Made by a program: the position numbers and the translations under genes. A stretch of DNA of 45,211 bases from Bacteroidales bacterium (GTDB lineage: Bacteria > Bacteroidota > Bacteroidia > Bacteroidales > UBA932): NCBI GenBank assembly GCA_024695285.1, contig JAILIM010000084.1:1-45211 (forward strand). The letters are read 5' to 3'. The notes beneath the pieces are model-generated. The model had not been told where the DNA came from. It saw nothing but the letters and a program-made list of their open reading frames with translations, and did not search any database. Shown in pieces: positions 1 to 7,550 of the stretch (positions within the stretch are counted from its first letter, which is position 1; each line of letters starts with the position of its first letter).

Positions 1-164
1 GCCCTCTGACGGATGGTCTCCTCGTGCTGCTTCAGGGCAGCGGGGGTGCCGATGGCGGCGAAACCCTGGGGAACCAGATAATTGAGAGCGTAACCGGTCT
101 TTACTTCCACCACCTCTCCGGCATCGCCGAGATTGGCAACATCTTTCTTAAGTATGATCTTCAT
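1..164 (-). CDS. rplI: 50S ribosomal protein L9, 5' part (runs off the window)
   Basis: This is the N-terminal 54 or so residues of L9, which binds 23S rRNA near the L1 stalk and helps keep the reading frame. The translation starts [20 protein letters not shown] and goes on through the Gly-Tyr-Ala-x-Asn-Tyr-Leu-x-Pro block that is typical of the L9 N-domain. The gene continues past position 1, so the connecting helix and C-domain are not visible. It is the third gene of an rpsF-rpsR-rplI unit and starts 10 bases after rpsR. The identity is clear from the motif and the gene order. Confidence 0.95.
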   Translation of the reverse strand, partial: MKIILKKDVANLGDAGEVVEVKTGYALNYLVPQGFAAIGTPAALKQHEETIRQR

Positions 165-174
165 AGCGCTTCAA

Positions 175-447
175 TTATTTAAGGAGGTCAGTAACGTAAG
201 GAAGGAGAGCAAGGGAGCGGGCGCGCTTGACAGCCTGGGCGACCTTGCGCTGGAACTTGAGGGAAGTACCGGTGATGCGGCGGGGGAGAATCTTGCCCTG
301 CTCGTTGAGGAACTTCTTGAGGAACTCGGGATCTTTGTAATCCACATACTTGATGCCTGCCTTCTTGAAACGGCAGTACTTCTTCTTGCGAACCTCTACG
401 GTAGGAGGGTTCAGATAACGGATTTCGTTGTTTTCGATAGCTGCCAT
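175..447 (-). CDS. rpsR: 30S ribosomal protein S18
   Basis: S18 pairs with S6 on the platform of the 30S subunit. The 90-residue product has the basic core of the family: an aromatic/Lys-rich [19 protein letters not shown] segment, then an arginine-rich C-terminal part with [13 protein letters not shown] and [14 protein letters not shown]. The length is normal for a Bacteroidota S18. It lies 3 bases after rpsF and 10 before rplI, so the three genes are almost certainly one transcript. Confidence 0.97.
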   Translation of the reverse strand: MAAIENNEIRYLNPPTVEVRKKKYCRFKKAGIKYVDYKDPEFLKKFLNEQGKILPRRITGTSLKFQRKVAQAVKRARSLALLPYVTDLLK

Positions 448-450
448 GAC

Positions 451-861
451 TTATTCCTCCACATTTTCGGGTTCTTCGACGGCCTCGGGCTCAACTGCGG
501 GAGCCTCTTCGACCTTTGCTGCAGCCTTGCCGGCGCGCATCTGGCGACGATGCTCGGCATAGGCGATGGAATTCTTGTCCAGGGCCACGGTGAGGAAGCG
601 GATGATGCGCTCGTCACGGTGATACTGGGTCTCAAGAGTAGCGACGAACTGAGGGTCCGCCTTGAATTCGATCAGGTAATAAAAACCTGATGTCTTGTGC
701 TGGATTGGGTACGCGAGCTGCTTGAGCCCCCAATCCTCTTCGTACACGACCTCGCCGCCGTTGGCCTTGATGAGATCGGTGTACTTGGCAACCGCTTCCT
801 TCATCTGGGTGTCAGACAAAACGGGAGTTGCAATGAAAACGGTTTCGTACTGTTTGATCAT
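451..861 (-). CDS. rpsF: 30S ribosomal protein S6
   Basis: S6 is the partner of S18 in the small subunit. The 136-residue protein opens with [16 protein letters not shown] and has the S6 block around [18 protein letters not shown], followed by [15 protein letters not shown]. The last 30 or so residues form an acidic, Ala/Pro/Glu-rich tail, which is common in S6 proteins and poorly conserved. It is the first gene of rpsF-rpsR-rplI and has a good Bacteroidota-type promoter 43-75 bases upstream. A short stem (CCCUUUAUAAAAGGG) sits at the start of its leader, but the known S6:S18-binding leader motif was not recognised there. Confidence 0.96.
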   Translation of the reverse strand: MIKQYETVFIATPVLSDTQMKEAVAKYTDLIKANGGEVVYEEDWGLKQLAYPIQHKTSGFYYLIEFKADPQFVATLETQYHRDERIIRFLTVALDKNSIAYAEHRRQMRAGKAAAKVEEAPAVEPEAVEEPENVEE

Positions 862-903
862 AATAATTTGTTAATAAATAGTTTTGCCCTTTTATAAAGG
901 GGT

Positions 904-936
904 GCAAAGATAGTTATTCTTTTGAAAAATACCAAA
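904..936 (-). promoter_or_regulatory. Promoter of rpsF-rpsR-rplI
   Basis: On the minus strand a TTTG box (933-936) is followed after 21 bases by TATCTTTG (904-911), matching the Bacteroidota sigma-AB pattern TTTG-N19..21-TAnnTTTG. Transcription would begin near 898, about 37 bases before the rpsF start codon. The footprint overlaps the divergent promoter of the hdr operon. Confidence 0.75.
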
Positions 937-951
937 TTCTTTATATTTTTG
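921..951 (+). promoter_or_regulatory. Promoter of the hdr-like operon
   Basis: TTTG (921-924), a 19-base spacer and TATTTTTG (944-951) match the Bacteroidota promoter pattern. Transcription would start near 956 and give a leader of about 138 bases that contains the long inverted repeat at 972-1044. The upstream box lies inside the rpsF promoter, so the two promoters may compete for RNA polymerase. Confidence 0.65.
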
Positions 952-971
952 TTGTCCGTCGGTTGTGTGAC

Positions 972-1044
972 GCTCTGCCCATACTGTCCTCCAGAGGCCG
1001 TAAAACATGGGAAAAAGGCCTCTGGAGGACAGTACGGGCAGAGC
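972..1044. repeat. 28-bp inverted repeat in the hdr leader
   Basis: Two 28-base arms (972-999 and 1017-1044) are complementary except for one position and enclose a 17-base loop. The outer flanks are also weakly complementary (GTCGGTTGTGTG on the left, CACCCAGCCGAC on the right). No T-run follows on either strand, so it is not a standard intrinsic terminator. As RNA it would be a very stable hairpin between the hdr promoter and the start codon at 1094. It could be a regulatory stem, a REP-like element or the remnant of a palindromic mobile sequence. Confidence 0.8.
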
Positions 1045-1093
1045 TGAAAAAGGGCCCCGACAGAGGCACCCAGCCGACAGAACGGAAAGGAAA

Positions 1094-1786
1094 ATGAACA
1101 TTTTTGAAGAGTTAGAAAAGGATTACCGGTTTAAGGAGGGGTTCCATACTTGTATCAATTGTGGGACTTGTACGGCAGTGTGTCCGGCGGCGGAGTTCTA
1201 CCGATATGACCCACGGAAGATTGTCTCCATAGTCCAGACCAGGGACAACGACGCCATCGAAGCCCTGCTCAAGAGCGAAACCATCTGGTATTGCGGCGAA
1301 TGCATGAGCTGCGTGACCCGCTGTCCCCGGAAGAACGGTCCCGGCCTGGTGATTATGGCGCTGCGCGACCTCAGCATAAGGCTCGGGTTTTTCACCGAAA
1401 GCGAAAAGGGCCGCCAGGTGCTTCCGCTGACGAGAATGCTGACCGGTAATATCCTGAAATACGGATACTGCGTCTATCCCGAGACTTTCCGCTGGGAGGA
1501 CCACAAGGAATCAGGCCCTGTCTGGAAATGGCACACAGAGCATCTGGAGGCCGATATGAAACGCCTCGGCGCCAATTATAAGGGCGATGGCCCCGGCATC
1601 CTCCGCCGCATCCCCCAGGAATCCCTCGATGAACTGAAAGCCATATTCGACGTCACCGGCGGGACCGAACGAATCGAGGCCGTGGAGCGTTACTCAAAAG
1701 CCAAGGCCGATGAAATGGGCCTCACTATGGAAGAGTACGAACGCAGGGCATTCACCTATAACTCCGGCAAACACGGCAACCAATGA
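1094..1786 (+). CDS. HdrC-like [4Fe-4S] electron-transfer subunit
   Basis: This 230-residue soluble protein resembles subunit C of heterodisulfide reductase, which relays electrons between the flavoprotein HdrA and the CCG protein HdrB. Two ferredoxin-type cluster sites are visible: C20-x2-C23-x2-C26-x3-C30-P and C67-x2-C70-x2-C73-x3-C77-P. The rest is helical and charged without other known motifs. I chose the ATG at 1094 because it follows AAAGGA, and because the upstream codons in the same frame lie in the right arm of the inverted repeat. The stop overlaps the next ATG by four bases. The physiological partner is unknown: bacteria of this type do not make coenzyme M or B, so the true substrate is not CoM-S-S-CoB. 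Confidence 0.85.
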   Translation: MNIFEELEKDYRFKEGFHTCINCGTCTAVCPAAEFYRYDPRKIVSIVQTRDNDAIEALLKSETIWYCGECMSCVTRCPRKNGPGLVIMALRDLSIRLGFFTESEKGRQVLPLTRMLTGNILKYGYCVYPETFRWEDHKESGPVWKWHTEHLEADMKRLGANYKGDGPGILRRIPQESLDELKAIFDVTGGTERIEAVERYSKAKADEMGLTMEEYERRAFTYNSGKHGNQ

Positions 1787-2850
1787 TCTACGAAGGAAAA
1801 CAGAAAATCTGGGCCGATTACCAAAAGGAAATCCCCGCTGACAACTGGTACTACGTTCGCAGCTGCATACGCCAGAACTTTTTTCCTGCATCCGAGAAAA
1901 TGTTCACGGAGATCGCCCAACTGCTTGGCAAGGACGTCCATGAAACACCCCACCACACCACCTGCGGAGGCATTGCTTACCACTGCGACACCATCCCGCA
2001 GGAGACCGTGATGACCATAGTGGCCCGCCAGTTCGCCTTGATGACCGAAGCTGGATACGAGAATTACGCCGCCTCCTGCATAACATCTTTCGGCAACTAC
2101 GCCGAGATACTGGAAACATGGCATGAATATCCCGAGCTGGAGACACGGATTCGTGAAAACCTTTGGAAGGCATGCAGGCGTGAATTCAAAAAGCCTAAGT
2201 ATCTGGCCCACGCCAGCGACCTCGTGTACCGCTGGAGGAACGAGATAGCGGCCCGTGCCAAGTTCCGGCTCGTGGACAAGACCACCGGTGAGCCCCTGCG
2301 GATAGTGGAGCACATAGGCTGCCACTACTCCAAGATGTTCCCCAGCAAGGGCGTGGGCGGTGCCGAATATCCCTACGTTCTGTGCGGTATGATCGAGTCC
2401 TGGGGCGGCCAGGTGGTGGATTACCCTGAACGGCGCCACTGCTGCGGCTACGGCTTCCGTCAGTACCACGTCCAGGCCAACCGCGGCTACAGCGTGTCCA
2501 ATACCCACAAGAAATTCGAATCAATGGAGCCGTACCATCCGGATGCCATCATCACGAACTGCCCCGGGTGCCCGTATTTCCTGGACCGCTGGCAGTATGT
2601 CATAGCGGAACAGACGGGCAAGACCTACGGGCGTGACGGTTTCGGCATCCCTGTGCTCACCTACGAGGAGCTCGCCGGCCTGGTGCTGGGCTACGATCCC
2701 TGGGACCTCGGCCTGCAGTTGCACCAGGTGGCCGTGGAGCCGTTCCTGGACAAGATAGGAATAGAGTACGACCCTTCAGCCAAATACCTGGGTATCAACA
2801 AGGAAGACCTCCTGCGGCCGCAGATGCCCACGGCCCTCAAATGCTTTTGA
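1783..2850 (+). CDS. HdrB-like CCG-domain protein
   Basis: HdrB proteins bind non-cubane [4Fe-4S] clusters through CCG domains (C-xn-CC-xn-C-x2-C). In this 355-residue protein the C-terminal CCG domain is complete: C180, C220-C221 and C260-x2-C263. The N-terminal repeat is degenerate, with C28, a TCGG in place of CCGG at C61, and a lone C99, so it probably binds no regular cluster. The gene starts at the ATGA overlap with the HdrC-like gene and ends 3 bases before the HdrA-like gene. It probably contacts the substrate or a disulfide/quinone-side partner. The family is clear; the reaction is not. Confidence 0.85.
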   Translation: MIYEGKQKIWADYQKEIPADNWYYVRSCIRQNFFPASEKMFTEIAQLLGKDVHETPHHTTCGGIAYHCDTIPQETVMTIVARQFALMTEAGYENYAASCITSFGNYAEILETWHEYPELETRIRENLWKACRREFKKPKYLAHASDLVYRWRNEIAARAKFRLVDKTTGEPLRIVEHIGCHYSKMFPSKGVGGAEYPYVLCGMIESWGGQVVDYPERRHCCGYGFRQYHVQANRGYSVSNTHKKFESMEPYHPDAIITNCPGCPYFLDRWQYVIAEQTGKTYGRDGFGIPVLTYEELAGLVLGYDPWDLGLQLHQVAVEPFLDKIGIEYDPSAKYLGINKEDLLRPQMPTALKCF

Positions 2851-2853
2851 CGT

Positions 2854-3867
2854 ATGGACAAGATAGCAATCATCGGAGGCGGCATCGCCGGAATGGAAGC
2901 CGCGCGCAGGCTGCTGCAGCTCGGCTGCGAGCCTGTGATCGTGGAGCAGTCCGACCACCTTGGCGGCCACGTTGCCGGCTGGCACAAACTGTTCCCGGAT
3001 ATGATGTCCGCGCCGGAACTGGTGGAGCAGATGGCCGCCGGGCTCGACGGGGTCACGGTCTATTACCGCACGCGCGTCGCCAATATGAACCGCCTTGGCT
3101 CCGGCTACAGCGTAATGCTGTCGAACGGCATGAGTCTGCAGTGCGGCGCCGTCCTGATTTCCACCGGTTTCCGCCTGTTCGACGCTTCGAAGAAGGAGGA
3201 ATACGGCTACGGCGTCTATGACCACGTGGTCACGAATTCCGACCTTGAAGCATGGTTCGGCGGCGCGCAGGACGACCGCATTCCCGACAGCCCCGCTCGT
3301 GTGGCTTTTGTCCACTGCGTCGGCTCCAGGGACCTCAAGGCGGGCAATCCGCAGTGCTCAAAGGTGTGCTGCATGACGGCGATCAAGCAGGCCATAGAGA
3401 TGAAGGAGAAGTTCCCGTCGGCGGAAGTGTGGTGCTTCTACATGGACCTTCGGCTCTTCGGAAAGAAGTACGAAGATTTCTACATCGCCGCGCAGCGCGA
3501 CCACGGCATCCATTTCGTGCGCGGGCGCGTCTCGGAGGTCTCGGAAGACATCCACGGCCACGTGGTGCTGAAGGCGGAGGACACCCTTGCCGGCACTCCC
3601 GTGAAGCTGAAGGCTGACCTGCTGGTGCTGATGGCGGGGATGCTGTGCAACGAAGACACGCAGGGGCTGGCACGCATGGTCCATGCCGACGTGGATTCCG
3701 ACGGCTTCATGCGCAGCCGCGACAACATCTACCGCATCAATGAATCCAACCGTCCGGGCATCTTCTTCGCGGGGGCCTGCACGGGCACCAAGACCGTTCC
3801 CGAGACCGTGGCCGAGGCGCGTGCCGCCGCTCTGGACATATACAATTATCTGAATGGAAGGGATTGA
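2854..3867 (+). CDS. HdrA/QmoA-like FAD protein
   Basis: This 337-residue flavoprotein has an N-terminal dinucleotide-binding fold (IAIIGGGIAGMEAARRL, residues 4-20) and the HdrA-type block CVGSRD followed by CSKVCCMTAIKQA. The C-terminal end has the FAD-closing segment FFAGACTGTKTVPETVAEA. It lacks the ferredoxin domains of full-length methanogen HdrA (about 650 residues) and in size and motif is nearer to QmoA of sulfate reducers. It lies between HdrB- and HdrC-like genes and overlaps the next gene by 14 bases. It probably serves as the flavin hub of a soluble/membrane electron-transfer complex. Whether it bifurcates electrons cannot be judged from the sequence. Confidence 0.85.
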   Translation: MDKIAIIGGGIAGMEAARRLLQLGCEPVIVEQSDHLGGHVAGWHKLFPDMMSAPELVEQMAAGLDGVTVYYRTRVANMNRLGSGYSVMLSNGMSLQCGAVLISTGFRLFDASKKEEYGYGVYDHVVTNSDLEAWFGGAQDDRIPDSPARVAFVHCVGSRDLKAGNPQCSKVCCMTAIKQAIEMKEKFPSAEVWCFYMDLRLFGKKYEDFYIAAQRDHGIHFVRGRVSEVSEDIHGHVVLKAEDTLAGTPVKLKADLLVLMAGMLCNEDTQGLARMVHADVDSDGFMRSRDNIYRINESNRPGIFFAGACTGTKTVPETVAEARAAALDIYNYLNGRD

Positions 3868-4183
3868 TTTCGGATTCGGCCTGTCGAAGAGTTCGTCGGT
3901 GCAGCTGGACAAGGTGGACCTGACGTTGTACCGCCGATTGGAGGCGCTGGAGCCGGGCGTGCGCGTGTGCATGGCCTGCGGTTCCTGCACGGCCACCTGC
4001 ACTGCCGGGCCCTGGTCCGGGATGAGCGTGCGGAAAGTGATCCTGAATCTTCAGCGCGGCAAGGACGTAGGCCGTATGCTGTCCTGCTGTATGCTGTGCG
4101 GAAAATGCACTATGGTATGCCCCCGGGGCATAAACACGCGGCATCTCATACTGAGCCTCTGCCGCATCTATGAGAAGGTATGA
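3854..4183 (+). CDS. Second, small HdrC-like dicluster ferredoxin
   Basis: This 109-residue protein carries two [4Fe-4S] sites, C39-x2-C42-x2-C45-x3-C49 and C79-x2-C82-x2-C85-x3-C89-P. The spacing matches HdrC, but the protein is less than half the size of the first HdrC-like subunit at 1094-1786. It starts inside the end of the flavoprotein gene and overlaps the membrane gene by an ATGA. Its likely job is to wire the flavoprotein to the membrane subunit. Having two HdrC paralogues in one operon suggests two separate electron exits. Confidence 0.85.
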   Translation: MEGIDFGFGLSKSSSVQLDKVDLTLYRRLEALEPGVRVCMACGSCTATCTAGPWSGMSVRKVILNLQRGKDVGRMLSCCMLCGKCTMVCPRGINTRHLILSLCRIYEKV

Positions 4184-6192
4184 GGGAGAGGTTTGCCACA
4201 GGATTCGACCTGTTCGTGCTGCCGTTCCTCATAGGAATGGTGTTCGTGCTCGGCTACTGCTTTTTCGGCATATTCCGCATCCTCTACCAGTTGCCTAAGG
4301 GGGACCGGCGCCGTTTCCTGGTGTCGCTGATTACTCCCCGCACGGCGCTGAAGAATGTATGGGACATTTTCTGCAACTGCCTGCTGCACGTCAAGTTATG
4401 GAAGCGTAACAAGCTTCTGGGCTTTATGCACTCTTCCATCGCTTTCGGATGGTTCATGATTATACTCCTCGGGCATCTGGAGGTCTTTATCTACTGCCCC
4501 GAGCGGGTGCATCTTTTCTATTATCCCATTTTTTTCAACTACTTTGTGGCGGAGAATGAGTCCACCATCGGGGGAGCGGTGCTCTTCTTCCTGATGGACT
4601 TTTTCCTCCTGCTGATACTGACCGGAATTGGCCTGGCGATTGTCAAGCGCGTGCGTTCCCGTTTCTTCGGCATGCGCCGCACCACGAGGCCCAGCCTCCT
4701 CGACCGCGTGGGGCTTTATTCGCTCTGGGCCATTTTCCCGCTGAGGCTGCTTGCCGAGAGCTTTACGGCCCACATCAGCGGCGGCTCCTTCCTCACCATC
4801 CCGGCCAACTGGGTGTTCCGCCAGTTCCTTGGAAACGACTTGAACCTGCTGCCGACATGGTGGGCGTATAGTATAGCACTGGGCGTCTTCATGGTGGTGC
4901 TGCCGTTCACCAGGTATATGCATATCCCGGCGGAGATGATGCTCATCCCCATGCGCAACGCCGGGCTCCGCATCAGGCATCCCCGCAAGGGCTTTGCCAA
5001 GGTGCAGGTGCTGAGTTGCCCGGGCTGCGGCGTGTGCATCGACGCCTGCCCGATGAGCGCGCAAAAGGTCAATATCAAGGACTGCACGGTCTATCTCAAC
5101 CGCCAGATCAGGCGCGGCAACGAGAAACGCATCGAGGAGATCAGCGACAAATGCCTGCTTTGCGGCAAGTGCGAGGCGGTCTGCCAGGTGGGGGTCGAGG
5201 GGCCCAGGATACGGGTGGCGCAGCGTTCCGCCCGCCGCTACGGCCTGACTCCGGACTTCGCCGCCATCGACACGGCGCCGCTCTCCCGTGCCGCCTCTGC
5301 GGCTTTTTCCGGTGCTGCCGGTGCTGCCGGTGCTGCCGGTGTCGCTGCTGGTGCTGCTGGTGCTGCCGGTGCTGCCGGTGCTACCGGTGTCGCTGCTGGT
5401 GTTGCCGGTGCTGCCGGTGTTGCTGGTGCTGACGGTGCTGCCGGTGTCGCTGCTGGTGCTGCCGGTGTCGCTGCCGGTGTCGCTGGTGCTGCCGGTGTCG
5501 CTGCTTCGAAGGTGGCGTTTTTCTCGGGGTGTATGACGCGGCTCACTCCCTCGGTCGGGAAGGCGGTGTGCTCACTCCTCGACAAGGCCGGTGTCAATTA
5601 TGTCTGGTTGGACAGGGAGGAGGGCCTCTGCTGCGGCCGCCCGCTTCTGACCGCAGGGCGCATCGACGCGGCTATCTCTCTGATACGCAAGAACGAGGAG
5701 GTCATTCTTGGCAGCGGCGCCGACACTCTTGTGCTGAGCTGCCCCATCTGTTATAAGATGTTCTCGGAGCGTTATGCCCTGCCGGGCGTGAGGGTGGTAA
5801 GCTATGCCGACTTTTTCGATGAACTCGTGCAGCGGGGGAGACTCAGGTTTGAGAAGAGCGACATCTGCTACGTCTACCACGACCCTTGCGAGCTGGGGCG
5901 CGGGTGCGGTATCTATGAATCGCCGCGCAGGCTCCTGGGCCAGGCCGCCGGCATTGCCGAGGCGGAAAAGAACCGTGAGGAGAGCGTCTGCTGCGGCGGG
6001 TCGCTCGGTAGCCTCACGCTCGACTTCGCCCACCGCGAAGTCATGACCCGCAAGGCCCTCGAAAACCTCTACACCAGCCGCGCCGACGCCATCGCTACCG
6101 CCTGCCCCCTCTGCCTCTCCACTCTCCGCCGCTATTCTGACCGCCCCGTCCGCGACCTCGCTGAGATCCTCGACGCCTCCTGCCGCCCCTGA
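4180..6192 (+). CDS. Membrane FeS/CCG fusion protein (HdrE-HdrC-HdrD type)
   Basis: This 670-residue protein joins three modules. Residues about 10-265 form a membrane part with about five hydrophobic spans, like the gamma subunit of nitrate reductase or HdrE/QmoC. Residues 280-290 (C280, C283, C286, C290) and 325-335 (C325, C328, C331, C335) are two [4Fe-4S] sites. After a Gly/Ala/Val-rich linker (about 378-442), the C-terminal half has two complete CCG domains: SGC, LCCGRP, SCPIC; then DPC, VCCGGS, ACPLC. It is a likely quinone-linked, HdrD-like terminal subunit of the operon, able to exchange electrons with menaquinone. The start overlaps the upstream stop (ATGA). The linker is the odd part: no family member needs such a repeat. 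Confidence 0.87.
   Translation: MRERFATGFDLFVLPFLIGMVFVLGYCFFGIFRILYQLPKGDRRRFLVSLITPRTALKNVWDIFCNCLLHVKLWKRNKLLGFMHSSIAFGWFMIILLGHLEVFIYCPERVHLFYYPIFFNYFVAENESTIGGAVLFFLMDFFLLLILTGIGLAIVKRVRSRFFGMRRTTRPSLLDRVGLYSLWAIFPLRLLAESFTAHISGGSFLTIPANWVFRQFLGNDLNLLPTWWAYSIALGVFMVVLPFTRYMHIPAEMMLIPMRNAGLRIRHPRKGFAKVQVLSCPGCGVCIDACPMSAQKVNIKDCTVYLNRQIRRGNEKRIEEISDKCLLCGKCEAVCQVGVEGPRIRVAQRSARRYGLTPDFAAIDTAPLSRAASAAFSGAAGAAGAAGVAAGAAGAAGAAGATGVAAGVAGAAGVAGADGAAGVAAGAAGVAAGVAGAAGVAASKVAFFSGCMTRLTPSVGKAVCSLLDKAGVNYVWLDREEGLCCGRPLLTAGRIDAAISLIRKNEEVILGSGADTLVLSCPICYKMFSERYALPGVRVVSYADFFDELVQRGRLRFEKSDICYVYHDPCELGRGCGIYESPRRLLGQAAGIAEAEKNREESVCCGGSLGSLTLDFAHREVMTRKALENLYTSRADAIATACPLCLSTLRRYSDRPVRDLAEILDASCRP
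5311..5505 (+). repeat. Coding repeat of 9- and 12-base units (Gly-Ala-Ala / Gly-Val-Ala-Ala)
   Basis: About 195 bases consist of in-frame units GGTGCTGCC and GGTGTCGCTGCT with small variants. They encode a run of G-x-A triplets and G-x-A-A quartets between the ferredoxin and CCG modules of the membrane protein. The units are nearly identical at DNA level, so the tract can expand or contract by slippage without losing frame. Confidence 0.9.
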
Positions 6193-6210
6193 GCTGCCGC
6201 CCCTGAGCTG

Positions 6211-6320
6211 CTGCCGCCACTGCCATTGCTCCCGCTGGCAAGGATTTCCTTCCAGGGGGAGCAATATCGCCCGTTTTCGCTCCCGCTGGCAAGGATTTTC
6301 TTCCAGCGGCAGCACTTTGA
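6211..6320. repeat. Hairpin-rich intergenic repeat, left inverted copy
   Basis: Two tandem hairpin units follow the membrane Hdr gene. Unit A (6225-6265) pairs 14-base arms (6225-6238, 6252-6265; one mismatch) with a further AAGGA/TCCTT inner stem. Unit B (6279-6313) repeats the same GCTCCCGCTGGCAAGGATTT core. The whole block reappears in inverted orientation at 7641-7746, on the other side of the DMT gene. A 14-base direct duplication (TGCCGCCCCTGAGC) spans the preceding stop codon, 6181-6208. The rest of the gap 6193-6439 holds only the DMT promoter. Confidence 0.85.
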
Positions 6321-6412
6321 TCCATATAGGGTGACATGAAGGTGGTTGTCCATCAATTCGAAAGTCAGGACGACGATGCCGGGGAACAAGACTAAGATAT
6401 GATTTTATTTGA

Positions 6413-6420
6413 TATATTTG
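6413..6420 (+). promoter_or_regulatory. Promoter -7 box of the DMT gene
   Basis: TATATTTG matches TAnnTTTG exactly and lies 19 bases before the GTG start of the transporter. No convincing TTTG box was found at the expected upstream distance, so this rests on the -7 element alone. Confidence 0.5.
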
Positions 6421-6439
6421 CAGCCGCAAACGATTTCTT

Positions 6440-7375
6440 GTGAGTCATTTAGGAGAAATAATCTCGCTATTGGTAGCGCTGTCATGGACGGTCACTGCCT
6501 GGTTTGCCGACAAAGCAAGTCGCAGGGTGGGCGCCATGGTCACCAATGTGCTTCGGCTGGTACTCGCCACCCTGTTTCTCGGGCTGGTGCTATGGATCAC
6601 GATCGGCCACCCATATCCCGTCTACGCCGACGGAAAGACCTGGCTCTGGCTGGGGCTCTCGGCTGTGGTCGGGTACCTGTTCGGCGACTGGTGCCTGTTC
6701 AACTGCTATACTTTCATCGGTCCGCGCTTCGGACAGCTTCTGATGACTCTTGCGCCCCCGATGGCGGCGGTGGCAAGCTGGGCCATGCTCGGTGAGACCC
6801 TCGGCTGGAAGTCCATATTCGCAATGGCAGTAACCCTTTCAGGTATAGCTATTTCCATACTTAGCCGCGATTCCGGCAATCACTTCCGGCTGGACCTTCC
6901 GCTGAAGGGAATCCTGCTTGGAATCGGGGCCGGAATAGGACAGGGTGTCGGGCTCGTGTTAAGCAAGATCGGTATGCAGCATTACTCCGCCGCCATCCCT
7001 GCTGACGCTCCAGCGCTCATGGAAGGGATGATGCCTTTTGCGTCCACGATGCTCAGGGCGATAATCGGCGGAGCGGGCTTCTTTGCGATGCTGGTGCTGT
7101 CGGGCGGCTTGGGGAAGCTGAAAAAAGCGATCGGCGACCCGGTGGCCATGAAATACGCATCGATCATCACCCTGTTCGGCCCGGCGCTGGGGGTCTCACT
7201 CTCGCTTATGGCCGTGCGCTACGCCAACGCCGGCATCGCCTCGACTATCATGGCGATGACTCCTGCCCTGATTATCATCCCTGAGCTCATCTTCAAGAAA
7301 AAGAAGATACGCCTCAAGGAAATCATCGGCCTGGCTGTCAGCCTCATAGGTGTGGCGCTGTTCTTCCTCCTATAG
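6440..7375 (+). CDS. DMT-superfamily (EamA) permease
   Basis: This 311-residue integral membrane protein has about ten hydrophobic spans in two halves. Each half looks like an EamA domain; the second ends in LKEIIGLAVSLIGVALFFLL. Such proteins export or import small metabolites; no substrate can be named from the sequence. The only start in frame is GTG at 6440, 19 bases after a TATATTTG box. The gene stands alone and is framed by inverted copies of a hairpin-rich repeat (6211-6320 and 7641-7746). Confidence 0.8.
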   Translation: MSHLGEIISLLVALSWTVTAWFADKASRRVGAMVTNVLRLVLATLFLGLVLWITIGHPYPVYADGKTWLWLGLSAVVGYLFGDWCLFNCYTFIGPRFGQLLMTLAPPMAAVASWAMLGETLGWKSIFAMAVTLSGIAISILSRDSGNHFRLDLPLKGILLGIGAGIGQGVGLVLSKIGMQHYSAAIPADAPALMEGMMPFASTMLRAIIGGAGFFAMLVLSGGLGKLKKAIGDPVAMKYASIITLFGPALGVSLSLMAVRYANAGIASTIMAMTPALIIIPELIFKKKKIRLKEIIGLAVSLIGVALFFLL

Positions 7376-7410
7376 GATAAGCGGCCAGGGTTTTGCCGCC
7401 ACTATGGGCC

Positions 7411-7506
7411 GTGCCCGTGCCGACATCGGGGGCCGGGCGACCGTCGCTACCGGCTACTGTGCCCGTGCCGACACCGGGGGCCTGCGATTCCCCTCGCTAT
7501 AATGTT
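7411..7506. repeat. Imperfect 48-base direct duplication
   Basis: GTGCCCGTGCCGACA begins at 7411 and again at 7459, and the similarity runs on through CGGGGGCC to about 7489 before it decays. It lies in the 500-base gap 7376-7875 between the DMT gene and parE. No believable gene was found in that gap; it holds this duplication, the hairpin repeats and the parE promoter. Confidence 0.6.
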
Positions 7507-7550
7507 CTGAACTATCCCCGGGAAGGAAAATGGCAAAATCCTTCACGATT

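Noticed and set aside
862..903. S6:S18-binding leader of rpsF
   Set aside because: Only a short AT-rich stem is visible; the conserved bulge of the known motif was not found.
5238..5597. A minus-strand Ala/Pro protein opposite the linker repeat
   Set aside because: It exists only because the repeat has no stops in any frame. The plus-strand frame continues into real CCG domains.
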